Shown here: in pieces, positions 1 to 7,520 of the stretch
Position numbering within the stretch: position 1 is the stretch's first letter
Layout: every line of letters begins with the position of its first letter
Assembly (NCBI GenBank): GCA_019637585.1
Contig: JAHBVL010000014.1
Location: forward strand, 1-64,000
DNA: 64,000 nt
From: Thermomicrobiales bacterium
GTDB lineage: Bacteria > Chloroflexota > Chloroflexia > Thermomicrobiales > UBA6265
Direction: 5' to 3'
Made by a program: the position numbers and the translations under genes
The notes under the pieces: model-generated
Told to the model about the DNA's origin: nothing
Database searches by the model: none
Seen by the model: the letters and a program-made list of their open reading frames with translations, nothing else

Positions 1-45
1 GCTGTAGCCGGAATTATTCATTAGAGGCTTCCTCTGCCGTTTTCT

Positions 46-213
46 GCAGTCGCTGACCCCCGTGTCTGCTCTCTCAGCGGGCGCTACGCATCCATTGGCG
101 GCGGCTTTTCGCGTCACGTGCCGATACGGGGCGGCGGTTGTTTGCGCATGAGGACGGTGGCGAGCTGTTACAGCTTGTCCCAGACGAGTGCAGACACGGG
201 GGTCTGCAGCTAC
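46..213. repeat. MITE-like dispersed repeat, copy 1
   Basis: A segment bounded by inverted arms. The left arm (about 46-69) contains GACCCCCGTGTCTGC and the right arm (190-213) reads GCAGACACGGGGGTCTGC followed by AGCTAC. The same right arm and a matching left arm bound a second element at 52281-52428. The interior differs between the copies and has no credible gene. I infer a short non-autonomous or REP-type element; no transposase for it is visible here. Confidence 0.6.
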
Positions 214-292
214 ATGGCGATGAGTTCGCTGTCAAAGGTCGTGTTTGTCGCCCAACGAATAATCCGGATCCCCCAACTGTGCCTCACGGAAA

Positions 293-352
293 AACCCGGC
301 CCAGTGCAGCTCTGTGCCGGTGCATCAGCGACCGCCGGCGCGGGGCCGGGTT
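293..352. other. Long-arm inverted repeat in upstream non-coding DNA
   Basis: AACCCGGCCC (293-302) is perfectly complementary to GGGCCGGGTT (343-352), with 40 nt between. It could be the stem of a transcribed structure or the terminator of an upstream gene, but no T-tract follows and I match it to no RNA family. The rest of positions 1-392 holds no convincing gene; overlapping short frames there have no start signals or recognisable protein. Confidence 0.3.
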
Positions 353-370
353 CTACATCATGAGAGAGCC

Positions 371-383
371 GGGGGGGGGGGGG
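371..383. repeat. 13-bp poly-G tract
   Basis: A run of 13 G lies about 10 bp upstream of the -35 box of the DAHP synthase leader promoter. Such tracts are slippage-prone and hard to sequence, so the true length may differ. Its position just outside the promoter means length changes could alter upstream DNA geometry, but nothing shows phase variation. Confidence 0.6.
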
Positions 384-392
384 CTATATCGG

Positions 393-421
393 TTGACATC
401 GTGACGCCCGGCGCTTACTGT
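393..421 (+). promoter_or_regulatory. Sigma-70-type promoter of the DAHP synthase leader
   Basis: A perfect -35 box TTGACA (393-398), a 17-bp spacer and a -10 box TACTGT (416-421), which keeps the three most conserved positions (T1, A2, T6). Seven bases later comes the ATG of the leader ORF at 429. The predicted transcription start therefore falls on or next to that A, which makes the transcript leaderless. Confidence 0.8.
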
Positions 422-428
422 TCCGGCT

Positions 429-557
429 ATGCGAAATCTGGATCATCTCACCAGCCTGAAATCACCCGAAGTCGCCGCCAGTGGCGCGAACTGGTGGTTT
501 TACTTTTACGGCAACCCCCCGGCTCTGCTGGCGGGGCGAGAGGTGCTGACGCGCTAA
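429..557 (+). CDS. Aromatic amino-acid leader peptide (attenuator)
   Basis: A 42-codon ORF between a strong promoter and an intrinsic terminator, upstream of DAHP synthase. Residues 22-27 are Trp-Trp-Phe-Tyr-Phe-Tyr (codons 492-509), so all three aromatic end products are read in tandem. This is the hallmark of ribosome-mediated attenuation. There is no Shine-Dalgarno; the -10 box ends 7 nt before the ATG, so initiation is probably leaderless. GAGGTG (540-545), just upstream of the UAA at 555, can pair with CACCTC (599-604) of the terminator stem. A ribosome stalled at the aromatic codons would leave 540-545 free to form the antiterminator. A ribosome at the stop codon would cover it and allow termination. 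The sequence signals are direct; the switching model is inference. Confidence 0.85.
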   Translation: MRNLDHLTSLKSPEVAASGANWWFYFYGNPPALLAGREVLTR

Positions 558-585
558 CGCTCCAGAGACAGCAAAGCAGTGGGGG

Positions 586-612
586 AACCGAGGTCGAACA
601 CCTCGGTTTTTT
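586..612 (+). terminator. Intrinsic terminator/attenuator before DAHP synthase
   Basis: CCGAGGT (588-594) pairs perfectly with ACCTCGG (600-606) around a 5-nt loop, followed at once by six T (607-612). It lies 31 nt after the leader-peptide stop and 38 nt before the DAHP synthase start, so it acts as a conditional terminator rather than an end-of-gene terminator. Its 3' half (599-604) can alternatively pair with 540-545 inside the leader ORF. Confidence 0.9.
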
Positions 613-649
613 GTTTGTCCGGAATCAGTAGGAAGCAAGGAGCAGGGTC

Positions 650-1690
650 ATGATCATCACATTCGAGTCTGGCGCGGATACCACGTCGATCGACCGGTTA
701 CGTGTCGAAGCGGACCGGCTGGGCATCGGCAACCGGATGCTGCGCTTCGACGATGGCTCGGTCATTGCCGGGTTCGACAGAACGCTGCCTCCCGACGCGC
801 TGACTGGTCTCGCCGCCAGTCAGATACTGCCCACCCACCGGCCCTACATGCTGGCCAGCAGCGAGCACCGGGACCGCTCGGTTGTGTGGGTCGGGGATGT
901 CGCGTTCGGCGCGGATATGCCGGTGCTGATCGCCGGTCCCTGTGTAGTCGAGAGCACCGAGCAGATGATCGAGGCAGCCATTGCGGTCAAGGCGGCCGGC
1001 GCCGTCATGCTGCGGGGAGGAGCATTCAAGCCGCGCACTTCGCCCTACTCCTTCCAGGGTCATGGTGAAACGGCGCTGCAGATGCTCGTCGCGGCTCGCG
1101 ATGCGACCGGGTTGCCCTTCGTGACCGAGGTACTAGAACCCGACCAGGTCGATCTCGTCGCCGCGCACGCTGACATGTTGCAGATCGGCGCGCGCAACAT
1201 GGCCAACACGCCGCTCCTGAAGCGGGCGGCGCGTTCCGGAAAACCGATTCTGCTCAAGCGTGGATTCTCGGCGACGATCGACGAGTGGCTGATGGCGGCG
1301 GAGTACGTTCTTTCGGAAGGGAATCCCAACCTGGTGCTTTGCGAACGGGGTATCCGCGGATTCGATCCGGCGCTGCGGTTCAATCTCGACCTGAACGCGG
1401 TGCCGCTGGCCATGCAGCTCTCTCACCTGCCGGTGATCGTCGATCCGAGTCATGGGACGGGCGTGAGGTCGCTGGTGCAGCCGATGGCGTTGGCCGGTAT
1501 CGCCGCCGGGGCCAACGGACTGATCGTCGAAGCACAGCCTGATCCCGATGCGGCGATGTGCGACGGATACCAGACCATTTCCACGGACGAACTGGCGCAG
1601 ATCAACCGGCGCGTGCAACGACTGGCCGCCGCCCTGAGCGACGAGGTCGATGTCGCGACTCCGGACGCCCGCGAACTGGTTCGCGCCTGA
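650..1690 (+). CDS. aroF: 3-deoxy-7-phosphoheptulonate synthase (DAHP synthase, type I-beta)
   Basis: Condenses phosphoenolpyruvate and erythrose 4-phosphate to DAHP, the first step of the shikimate pathway, in the cytoplasm. It has 346 residues. An N-terminal ferredoxin-like regulatory extension (about 1-65), typical of the Thermotoga-type I-beta class, precedes the TIM-barrel domain. Metal and substrate motifs include AGPCVVES (residue 95 on; Cys98 is the expected metal ligand), a KPRTSPYSFQG-like loop and DPSHGTG near the C-terminus. The start is set by AAGGAG 8 nt upstream of the ATG. It is the only gene after the aromatic leader peptide and attenuator, so transcription should respond to charged tRNA-Trp/Phe/Tyr, with feedback through the N-terminal domain also possible. 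Confidence 0.95.
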   Translation: MIITFESGADTTSIDRLRVEADRLGIGNRMLRFDDGSVIAGFDRTLPPDALTGLAASQILPTHRPYMLASSEHRDRSVVWVGDVAFGADMPVLIAGPCVVESTEQMIEAAIAVKAAGAVMLRGGAFKPRTSPYSFQGHGETALQMLVAARDATGLPFVTEVLEPDQVDLVAAHADMLQIGARNMANTPLLKRAARSGKPILLKRGFSATIDEWLMAAEYVLSEGNPNLVLCERGIRGFDPALRFNLDLNAVPLAMQLSHLPVIVDPSHGTGVRSLVQPMALAGIAAGANGLIVEAQPDPDAAMCDGYQTISTDELAQINRRVQRLAAALSDEVDVATPDARELVRA

Positions 1691-1804
1691 CCGGGCCTCA
1701 TACACTAAGTGACAGTCAAGGATGACCGGGTCGCCGGTTGGACCTGCGATCCGTGGCGTCGCTGCAGTGGACGCGTCTTTGCCGGAGCTCCTAGAAAAAT
1801 GCTA

Positions 1805-1908
1805 GTCATCCTGAACGAAGTGAAGGACCTCTCCGTCGTTTCCTGCCACTGCCGTCGTCTCCCTGGAGACTGCCGCGGCGGGAGATCCTTCGCTACGCTC
1901 AGGATGAC
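1805..1908. repeat. Interspersed palindromic repeat (GTCATCCTGA...CAGGATGAC)
   Basis: A 104-bp element with about 27-nt imperfect terminal inverted repeats: GTCATCCTGAACGAAG at the left, and CTACGCTCAGGATGAC at the right. I recognise the 'GTCATCCTGAGCGAAGCGAAGGA' type as a common intergenic repeat in many bacterial genomes. It fills part of the 314-bp gap between the DAHP synthase gene and selB. The remainder of that gap shows no gene, and no tRNA-Sec. Confidence 0.7.
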
Positions 1909-2004
1909 GGTGCTTTTTCATGCCCCGCTGGTGCCGGATCCCGGCATGTTGGTTCAGGATGATGGTCGATTCGCTGCCGGTGGAGTCGAACAGGACGACG
2001 CAAT

Positions 2005-3948
2005 TTGACCGCATCTCGATCAGAAGCGACTGAACAGCAGCGCCCCGTTGTCATCGGGACCGCTGGGCATGTCGACCATGGCAAATCGACGCTGGTCCGG
2101 GCGCTGACCGGTATCGACCCCGACCGGCTGGCCGAGGAAAAGGCCCGGTCGATGACGATCGATCTCGGTTTTGCCTGGTTCGATCTGCCGGGTGGCCGCA
2201 GCGCCAGCATTGTCGATGTGCCCGGGCACGAACACTTCATCAAGAACATGCTCGCCGGTATCGGCGGCATCGATGTCGCCCTGCTGGTGGTAGCGGCCGA
2301 CGAAGGACCGATGCCGCAGACGCGAGAGCATCTGGCCATCATCGATCTGTTGGGCATCGACCATGGGGTCGTCGCACTGACCAAAACCGATCTGTCGGAA
2401 CCAGATCTGGTCGACTACGTCGCGGAAGAAATCGCTGAGCTCCTGGCTGCCACGTCCATGGCCGGAGCAACGATCGTGCCGGTGTCGGCATCGAGCGGTG
2501 CGGGGCTGCCTGACCTCGCCTCGGCGCTCGATGCAGCGGCGGCGAGGTCGGGCCAAACCTCGTCTGGACCAGCCCGGCTGCCAATCGACCGGGTCTTTTC
2601 AGTCGCGGGATTCGGCACGGTGGTCACGGGCACGATGCTCGGTGGGACATTTCAGACGGGAGACGAGCTCGCGGTTCTGCCGGGTGGATCGAACGTCCGC
2701 GTCCGGGGATTGCAGTCGCACAACCAGCACGTCGAGCGGGTGTCCGGCGGGATGCGGGCCGCTATCAACATCTCGGGGCCGGGCGACCAGAGGGTTCGCC
2801 GTGGTGATGTCCTGACTCGTTCTGGCGCACTCGTCTCCACCCATCGCATCGATGTCCACCTGAGGCTTCTGGCGGACGCTCCGGCGACGCTGACCCAGAA
2901 CGCCCGGGTCGATCTCTTCACCGGCGCGACCGAGTCGGCCGCGCAGTTAACGCTACTCGAATCGGAAGCATTGGAACCGGGCCAAACCCAATTGGTGCAG
3001 ATGCGCCTGGCCAGTCCGGTGGCTGTCGCTGCGGGGGACCGCTTCATCGTCCGGCAGGCGTCGCCCAGCGCCACGATCGGCGGCGGCATCGTGCTCGACC
3101 CGGCGCCGCGACGCCACCGGCGGTTCGATCCGGCCGTGCTGCGCCGTCTCCAGGGGTTGGTCAACGGCGACCCGCTGGCCATGGCTCGCAATGCGATCGG
3201 GGAACGACCGGTCCGCCGCGAGCAGATCGAGGCCGATCTTGCGGCAACCGTCGACCCATCCGACGGCGCAAGCGCGATTCAGCAGTTGCTGGACACGGGT
3301 GAGATCACCGGTCTCGACAGGACCGCCGAGCACTCGGCTCGATGGTTGATTTCCACCGACGCCTGGAATCGTTTCGAACGGGCAGCTGCCGACGCGATCG
3401 ACCAGTTCCATCTGACGCATCCGCTCAGGCCAGGGATGCCGCTGGAAGAGCTGCGCGCGTCGTTCAAGCTGGATCTCCGCCAGTTCGATGTCATGATCGG
3501 GGAGTTGGAGCGGAGCGGAGTGTTGGTCCGCGACGGAGCGTTGTTGAGATCGCCCTCCTTCGTTCTGCTATTCGATGAAACGACCCAGCGCCGGGTCGAT
3601 CGCTATCTCGGTGCGCTCAGGGAACGTCCCGCGGATCCTCCCCCTCCCCAGGAATTCGACATCGACGCCGAAGTGCTTGCCGCTCTCGAACACCAGGGAT
3701 CAGTCGTCAAACTCTCCGACGCGATGGCGTTCGACAGCGACGCTTATACCAACCTGGCGACGCTCACCCTCGATTTTCTGGCGAAACATGGCACGATATC
3801 GCTGGCTGAGTTCCGGGATCTGGCCGGGACGACCAGGAAGTATGCCCAGGCCTTGCTGGAAGACTTCGACCGCCGTCGTCTGACGCGCCGGGTGGGGGAT
3901 GTCCGGCACCGGGGAGCGGCCAATCTGCCGAAGCGTGAGGAGCAGTAG
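2005..3948 (+). CDS. selB: Selenocysteine-specific elongation factor SelB
   Basis: A translational GTPase that delivers Sec-tRNA(Sec) to UGA codons marked by a SECIS element. It has 647 residues, the usual SelB length. The G domain carries GHVDHGKS (from residue 21), a 'DRLAEEKARSMTIDLGFAW' effector region, DVPGHEHF and an ALTKTD-type guanine motif. EF-Tu-like beta domains follow, then C-terminal winged-helix repeats ending in a TRKYAQALLEDFD helix typical of the last SelB winged helix. The start is TTG, with a weak AGGA 9 nt upstream; no better start exists before the P-loop. In the switch region the usual Arg-Gly is Arg-Ser. The PIG-L gene starts 1 nt after the stop. selA, selD and selC are not in the window. 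Confidence 0.9.
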   Translation: MTASRSEATEQQRPVVIGTAGHVDHGKSTLVRALTGIDPDRLAEEKARSMTIDLGFAWFDLPGGRSASIVDVPGHEHFIKNMLAGIGGIDVALLVVAADEGPMPQTREHLAIIDLLGIDHGVVALTKTDLSEPDLVDYVAEEIAELLAATSMAGATIVPVSASSGAGLPDLASALDAAAARSGQTSSGPARLPIDRVFSVAGFGTVVTGTMLGGTFQTGDELAVLPGGSNVRVRGLQSHNQHVERVSGGMRAAINISGPGDQRVRRGDVLTRSGALVSTHRIDVHLRLLADAPATLTQNARVDLFTGATESAAQLTLLESEALEPGQTQLVQMRLASPVAVAAGDRFIVRQASPSATIGGGIVLDPAPRRHRRFDPAVLRRLQGLVNGDPLAMARNAIGERPVRREQIEADLAATVDPSDGASAIQQLLDTGEITGLDRTAEHSARWLISTDAWNRFERAAADAIDQFHLTHPLRPGMPLEELRASFKLDLRQFDVMIGELERSGVLVRDGALLRSPSFVLLFDETTQRRVDRYLGALRERPADPPPPQEFDIDAEVLAALEHQGSVVKLSDAMAFDSDAYTNLATLTLDFLAKHGTISLAEFRDLAGTTRKYAQALLEDFDRRRLTRRVGDVRHRGAANLPKREEQ

Positions 3949-3949
3949 C

Positions 3950-4747
3950 GTGGATTCGAATCCGGAACGGCATCTCTTTCTGTCACCCCACTACGACGAC
4001 ATCCCGCTATCGTGTGGCGGCACAGTCACATCACTCGCCGCTCGTGGCGTGCGACCCGAGATCGCCCTGATCTTTGGCGACTATCCCGACCCGGATGCGC
4101 CGCTGACATCCTTTGCGGAACGCCTGCACGACGAGTGGGGATTGGCCGCCGGCGAGGTGATCGATGCCCGCCGGGCCGAGGAGGCCGCGGCGTCGGCGCT
4201 GATCGGCGCCACCGACATCTATCTGCCCTTCCGGGACGCGATCTATCGGGGATCGAGCTACGTGTCGGACGAGCTGCTTTTCGCCGACCCCGTCGAGGCC
4301 GAAGCGGACCTGCCGCAGGCGATCGCCGATGCACTCGATCTTTCCGTTCCCGCAGGTGGTGATCTCCATGTCTACGCACCGCTGGGCATCGGCCGGCACG
4401 TCGACCACCAGGTGGCATTCCAGGCGGGACGGCTCCTCCATGAAGCAGGCGTCCGGGTGCGGTTCTACGAAGACCTGCCGTATGCGCTCGAAACGCCAAA
4501 TGTCACACGCCGCATGGATGACCTGCGCGGACAAGTCGAGAAAGCAGAAAGGGTTCCGGTGGAAGAGGTCTGGCAAACCAAGATCGAGGCCATCATGGCG
4601 TTTCCCTCACAGGTCGGTGTGATCTTCGAGCGATACGTCGGCGTGCAGCCGACGCGCCCGGCCATCAGCGACGCGATGCACGACTATGCTGTTGCGGCGG
4701 GCGATGGAGTCGCGGTGGAGCAATTCTGGAAACTGACCGACCGATGA
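3950..4747 (+). CDS. PIG-L/LmbE-family deacetylase
   Basis: A zinc-dependent N-acetyl-sugar deacetylase family protein of 265 residues; the substrate cannot be told from sequence (GlcNAc-type conjugates or thiol/antibiotic intermediates in known members). SPHYDDIPLSCGG (from residue 12) is the family's zinc and catalytic motif (H-x-D-D), and a later GRHVDHQ supplies the other zinc histidine. GTG at 3950 is chosen because GAGGAG lies 6 nt upstream; longer frames overlap selB. It is probably cotranscribed with selB and overlaps the next small gene by ATGA. Confidence 0.85.
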   Translation: MDSNPERHLFLSPHYDDIPLSCGGTVTSLAARGVRPEIALIFGDYPDPDAPLTSFAERLHDEWGLAAGEVIDARRAEEAAASALIGATDIYLPFRDAIYRGSSYVSDELLFADPVEAEADLPQAIADALDLSVPAGGDLHVYAPLGIGRHVDHQVAFQAGRLLHEAGVRVRFYEDLPYALETPNVTRRMDDLRGQVEKAERVPVEEVWQTKIEAIMAFPSQVGVIFERYVGVQPTRPAISDAMHDYAVAAGDGVAVEQFWKLTDR

Positions 4748-4932
4748 GCGACGACGAGCTCGATCTGCCCGAAGAAGACGTTGAGGAGAACACGGACGAA
4801 GTCGCGCCACCGGTTGGCCGCTGGTTGCCGGAGGGGAGAACGCTTGGCCACGAGCTTCGCCAGCCTCGCTATGCAGCGGTGGCAGCCGTCGCGCTGATCG
4901 TCATCCTCCTGCAGCTCTGGGTGCTCTTCTAG
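4744..4932 (+). CDS. Small acidic single-span membrane protein, hypothetical
   Basis: 62 residues. The first half is strongly acidic (DDELDLPEEDVEE). The C-terminus is one hydrophobic helix (about 43-61, YAAVAAVALIVILLQLWVLF) with only one or two residues after it, so it looks tail-anchored. Its start overlaps the stop of the deacetylase gene by 4 nt (ATGA), indicating translational coupling. I do not recognise a family. The context suggests a membrane partner for the deacetylase, but that is inference. Confidence 0.6.
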   Translation: MSDDELDLPEEDVEENTDEVAPPVGRWLPEGRTLGHELRQPRYAAVAAVALIVILLQLWVLF

Positions 4933-4950
4933 ATCCTGTGGTAGCTCGCT

Positions 4951-6395
4951 TCAATTCTTTGGAAGCAGCCGCCCGATGAACCGGAGCCAGCCCATTTCCC
5001 CGGTGTCGTCTCGCACCAGCTCAATCCAGAGCTTGCCCCCAAGGAACGGTTTGAAGCCGTGGGTCGCGGAGGTCATCGTGTAGTCTCCCGAGAAATCCGC
5101 GATCTCCTCGCCGCCTGCCAACGCCGCCACTCGCATCGCATTGGTCTCTGGCGAAACGACGAAGGTTATCCACTCGGGTAGACCGTACTGCCCCTCGGCA
5201 TTCATCGCCTCGTCCTCGGTGAGGGTGTACGGCTCTGATTCTGGCCGGGAGAGGTCGAGAAATGTCGCCAGTCCGTAAAGCACGGCGTCGTTGACGAGCG
5301 TCAAGGCAGTGTCGCAGTTGGCAAGGACCACCATGCCGAACTTCCGGCCGGGCGCCGCGACCATGGCGGAGATCAGTCCAGCGTCACCCCCTTGGGACAT
5401 CAGAACCGTCTCCCCATCGATGTCGAGGAGCATCCATCCCGCGCCGGTGGCGTCGACGATGACTGGACCAATGGCTCCACCCTGCGAGCGGGGCTCCTGC
5501 ATGGACGCCAGGCTCTCTGCGTCAATTTGTCCGAAGTCGATCGAGGCGTGCGCCTGGACGAAAGTCAGCATGTCCCTCGATCGAGCTGACCAGTCCACCG
5601 ACGGGATTGAACGGACGAGGTATTGCCTCGGGAGGAATGCCGATGAGCTCGCCTTCGACAAGCTGGTGACCCAGCGCGCGATCTTCCGGGAGCGTGGCAT
5701 CAGTGGCGAACATGGAGTTCGCCATGCCCAGCGGCTGCAGCACCAGGTGATCGACCGTCGACTCGTACTGCTCTCCCGTGACCTGTTCTGTGACGGCGCC
5801 AGCCAGCAGGTACCCTGAGTTGCTGTAGCTGAACTGCGTTCCGGCCGGCGCGATTTGCGGAATGTCCGCTAGCTGACTGGCATACGATTCCAGAGCGTCC
5901 TCGCCCGGGACCGGCTCCAGGAAATCGGCCCATCCACCGGTGTGAGAGAGGAGATGACCCACCGTCACGGTTTCGGTCGCCTCCGCATCGGCCAGGGTGA
6001 AGCTCGGCAAGTGCTGGATCACCGGATCGTCGAAAGCAATCGTTCCCTGCGCTTCAAGTCGCGCTAGCGCGGTAGCCGTGACGATCTTGGTCAATGATGC
6101 AATGCCGAACGGCGTGGCGGGGGTGACCTCTGCGCCGCTCTCGATGTCTGCGACGCCGAGACCGCGGGGTATAGCGTTGATCTTCGTGGGCGACGCCGAC
6201 AGCTATCCCAGGAACGTTGAGTGCAGCGATTTTCTCTTCAATCCAGGCAACAAGCGCCTCAAATGCCTCGTTAGCGTCCGGTCTGGATTCCTGAGCGCGA
6301 GTGCTGGAGATGGGAAGAGCGCTGACAAACGGCGTTGTGGCGAGTGCGCCGGAAGCGAGGAGGACGTGCCGCCGTGAAAAGGATGCAGAGCGCAT
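4951..6395 (-). pseudogene. Serine hydrolase (beta-lactamase/PBP-like) gene broken by two frameshifts
   Basis: Three adjoining frames join into one exported serine hydrolase of about 480 residues. The first begins with a Tat-like signal (SRRHVLLASGAL). The second restores the S-x-x-K nucleophile (SLTK) and YSN motif. The third gives the C-terminal domain. The first break lies near 6165-6170, where one extra C in a CCCC run (coding sense) explains the shift. The second lies near 5575-5590, where one extra G in a GGG run does. No in-frame nonsense codon is needed to explain either. Either the gene is freshly decayed or both are homopolymer errors in the assembly. Family: class C beta-lactamase/D-aminopeptidase/esterase fold; substrate unknown. 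Confidence 0.8.
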
Positions 6396-6602
6396 GAGGC
6401 GCCTCCTTTTGTTTGGTTGTGGAGGGGGGCACCACGCCGGGCCAGAGGGGCCACAGGTGCAAATCTAGGATACCAGCATTAGATGGCCGCGGTCGTTGCC
6501 GGTCGCGACGACGCTGTCGTTGTGACCGCCGGCACTGGGCCGGAGAACGGCGTTCGCCTGTCTATACGACTCGCCGTGGGCTAGCGCCGGGGAGATCGGG
6601 GC

Positions 6603-7220
6603 CTAGCGGAAAAGCCTGACCAGGATGTCGGACGGTTTCCCGCCATTCACATCGTTTTGGTCCTGGGGACAGGCGGTCATCGCCGCGACAACCGGCTGGG
6701 TGGCGCGCAGGAGAATGAAATCGCCTGCTTCGGCCAGCGACTCACGGATCTCCAGTTCGCCTCGCTGCAGAATCGCCACATTCATAAAGACGTTGATCGG
6801 ATCGGGAATCGCGTCGAAGCCGAGTCCGTGCGGTTCGAGCGCCGCAGCGAAAGCAGACCGGCAGCTGGCATGGTCGGCGAGACCGTAGTCGTCAGCGTAG
6901 CGGCGAGGGTCGCATGCGGCGAAGAGCATGTCGTGACGCCCAACGGTATCCTCGACAACTTCGAACATCGCGTTGCGCAGGTTGGAGTAGATCGTCATGC
7001 CCTTCTGCAGCATGATCGAATTGTTCTTCGACCGGGTGATCGTGGTGGAGAGGACCTCGGCGGGCTGCTGCGCCACCATGGCCACGAAGTCCGAGACCTG
7101 CTTCCCGTCGAGGGCGATGATCTGCAGGAGTTCGTCCGGCTGCATCTCGACCGCCCAGCCGTCGCCCGGCTTCAGTGTTTTCGACTTCACCGCCAAGCGG
7201 CCGACCAGCGCCTCACTCAC
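6603..7220 (-). CDS. DUF1989 / urea carboxylase-associated family protein
   Basis: 205 residues. The central and C-terminal sequence (TRSKNNSIMLQKGMTIYSN, IPDPINVFMNV, TACPQDQNDVNGG) matches the DUF1989 family, found beside urea carboxylase and amine-degradation genes; its biochemical function is not established. GTG at 7220 is chosen because AGGAG lies 8 nt upstream (7229-7233); the frame extends further upstream but with atypical Arg-rich sequence. No urea carboxylase or allophanate hydrolase gene is nearby, so here it stands alone. Confidence 0.8.
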   Translation of the reverse strand: MSEALVGRLAVKSKTLKPGDGWAVEMQPDELLQIIALDGKQVSDFVAMVAQQPAEVLSTTITRSKNNSIMLQKGMTIYSNLRNAMFEVVEDTVGRHDMLFAACDPRRYADDYGLADHASCRSAFAAALEPHGLGFDAIPDPINVFMNVAILQRGELEIRESLAEAGDFILLRATQPVVAAMTACPQDQNDVNGGKPSDILVRLFR

Positions 7221-7520
7221 CTGAATCACTCCTGTCCAAACGTTCGCTTCATCGGTTGGCGATTCTCGCAGCTTTCGCCGGACGTGACCAACGCGTCCTG
7301 TTCGATCTGGTGCAGGCCGCGACCGCATCAATCGGATGCGGCGGCTGCGCGGGCAAGAGTATGCGTTGGATTGCGAAATCCTGCCCGGTTTTCGCGGCAA
7401 CAGTTTGTCATACGTCGATGAATCACCGAATATTCGCGAGGAATCTGATTCTCGTCAGATCACGCCCCGGAGTGGAAAGCCGCCGTCCACGATACGGCTC
7501 GCGACATGAGGTTTGAACCG
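7221..7520. other. Divergent intergenic region
   Basis: A 300-bp spacer between the leftward DUF1989 gene and the rightward zinc-ribbon gene. TTGTCA (7406-7411) and TATTCG about 20 bp later could be parts of a rightward promoter, but the spacing is poor. No RNA gene, repeat or further ORF is supported. Confidence 0.4.

Noticed and set aside
293-352. Structured regulatory RNA or riboswitch
   Set aside because: Only one complementary arm pair is visible, with no conserved core of a known class; kept as an unassigned inverted repeat.
314-631. A 105-codon frame overlapping the leader-peptide region
   Set aside because: It runs through the promoter and terminator in another frame and has no protein-like features; the 429-557 ORF explains the region.
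1691-2004. Possible tRNA-Sec upstream of selB
   Set aside because: No cloverleaf with a long variable arm and no TTC-A/G-A T-loop pattern was found; part of the gap is an interspersed repeat.
4951-6395. Broken hydrolase explained as a selenoprotein read through UGA
   Set aside because: The interruptions are frame changes, not in-frame UGA codons, and no SECIS-like hairpin follows them.
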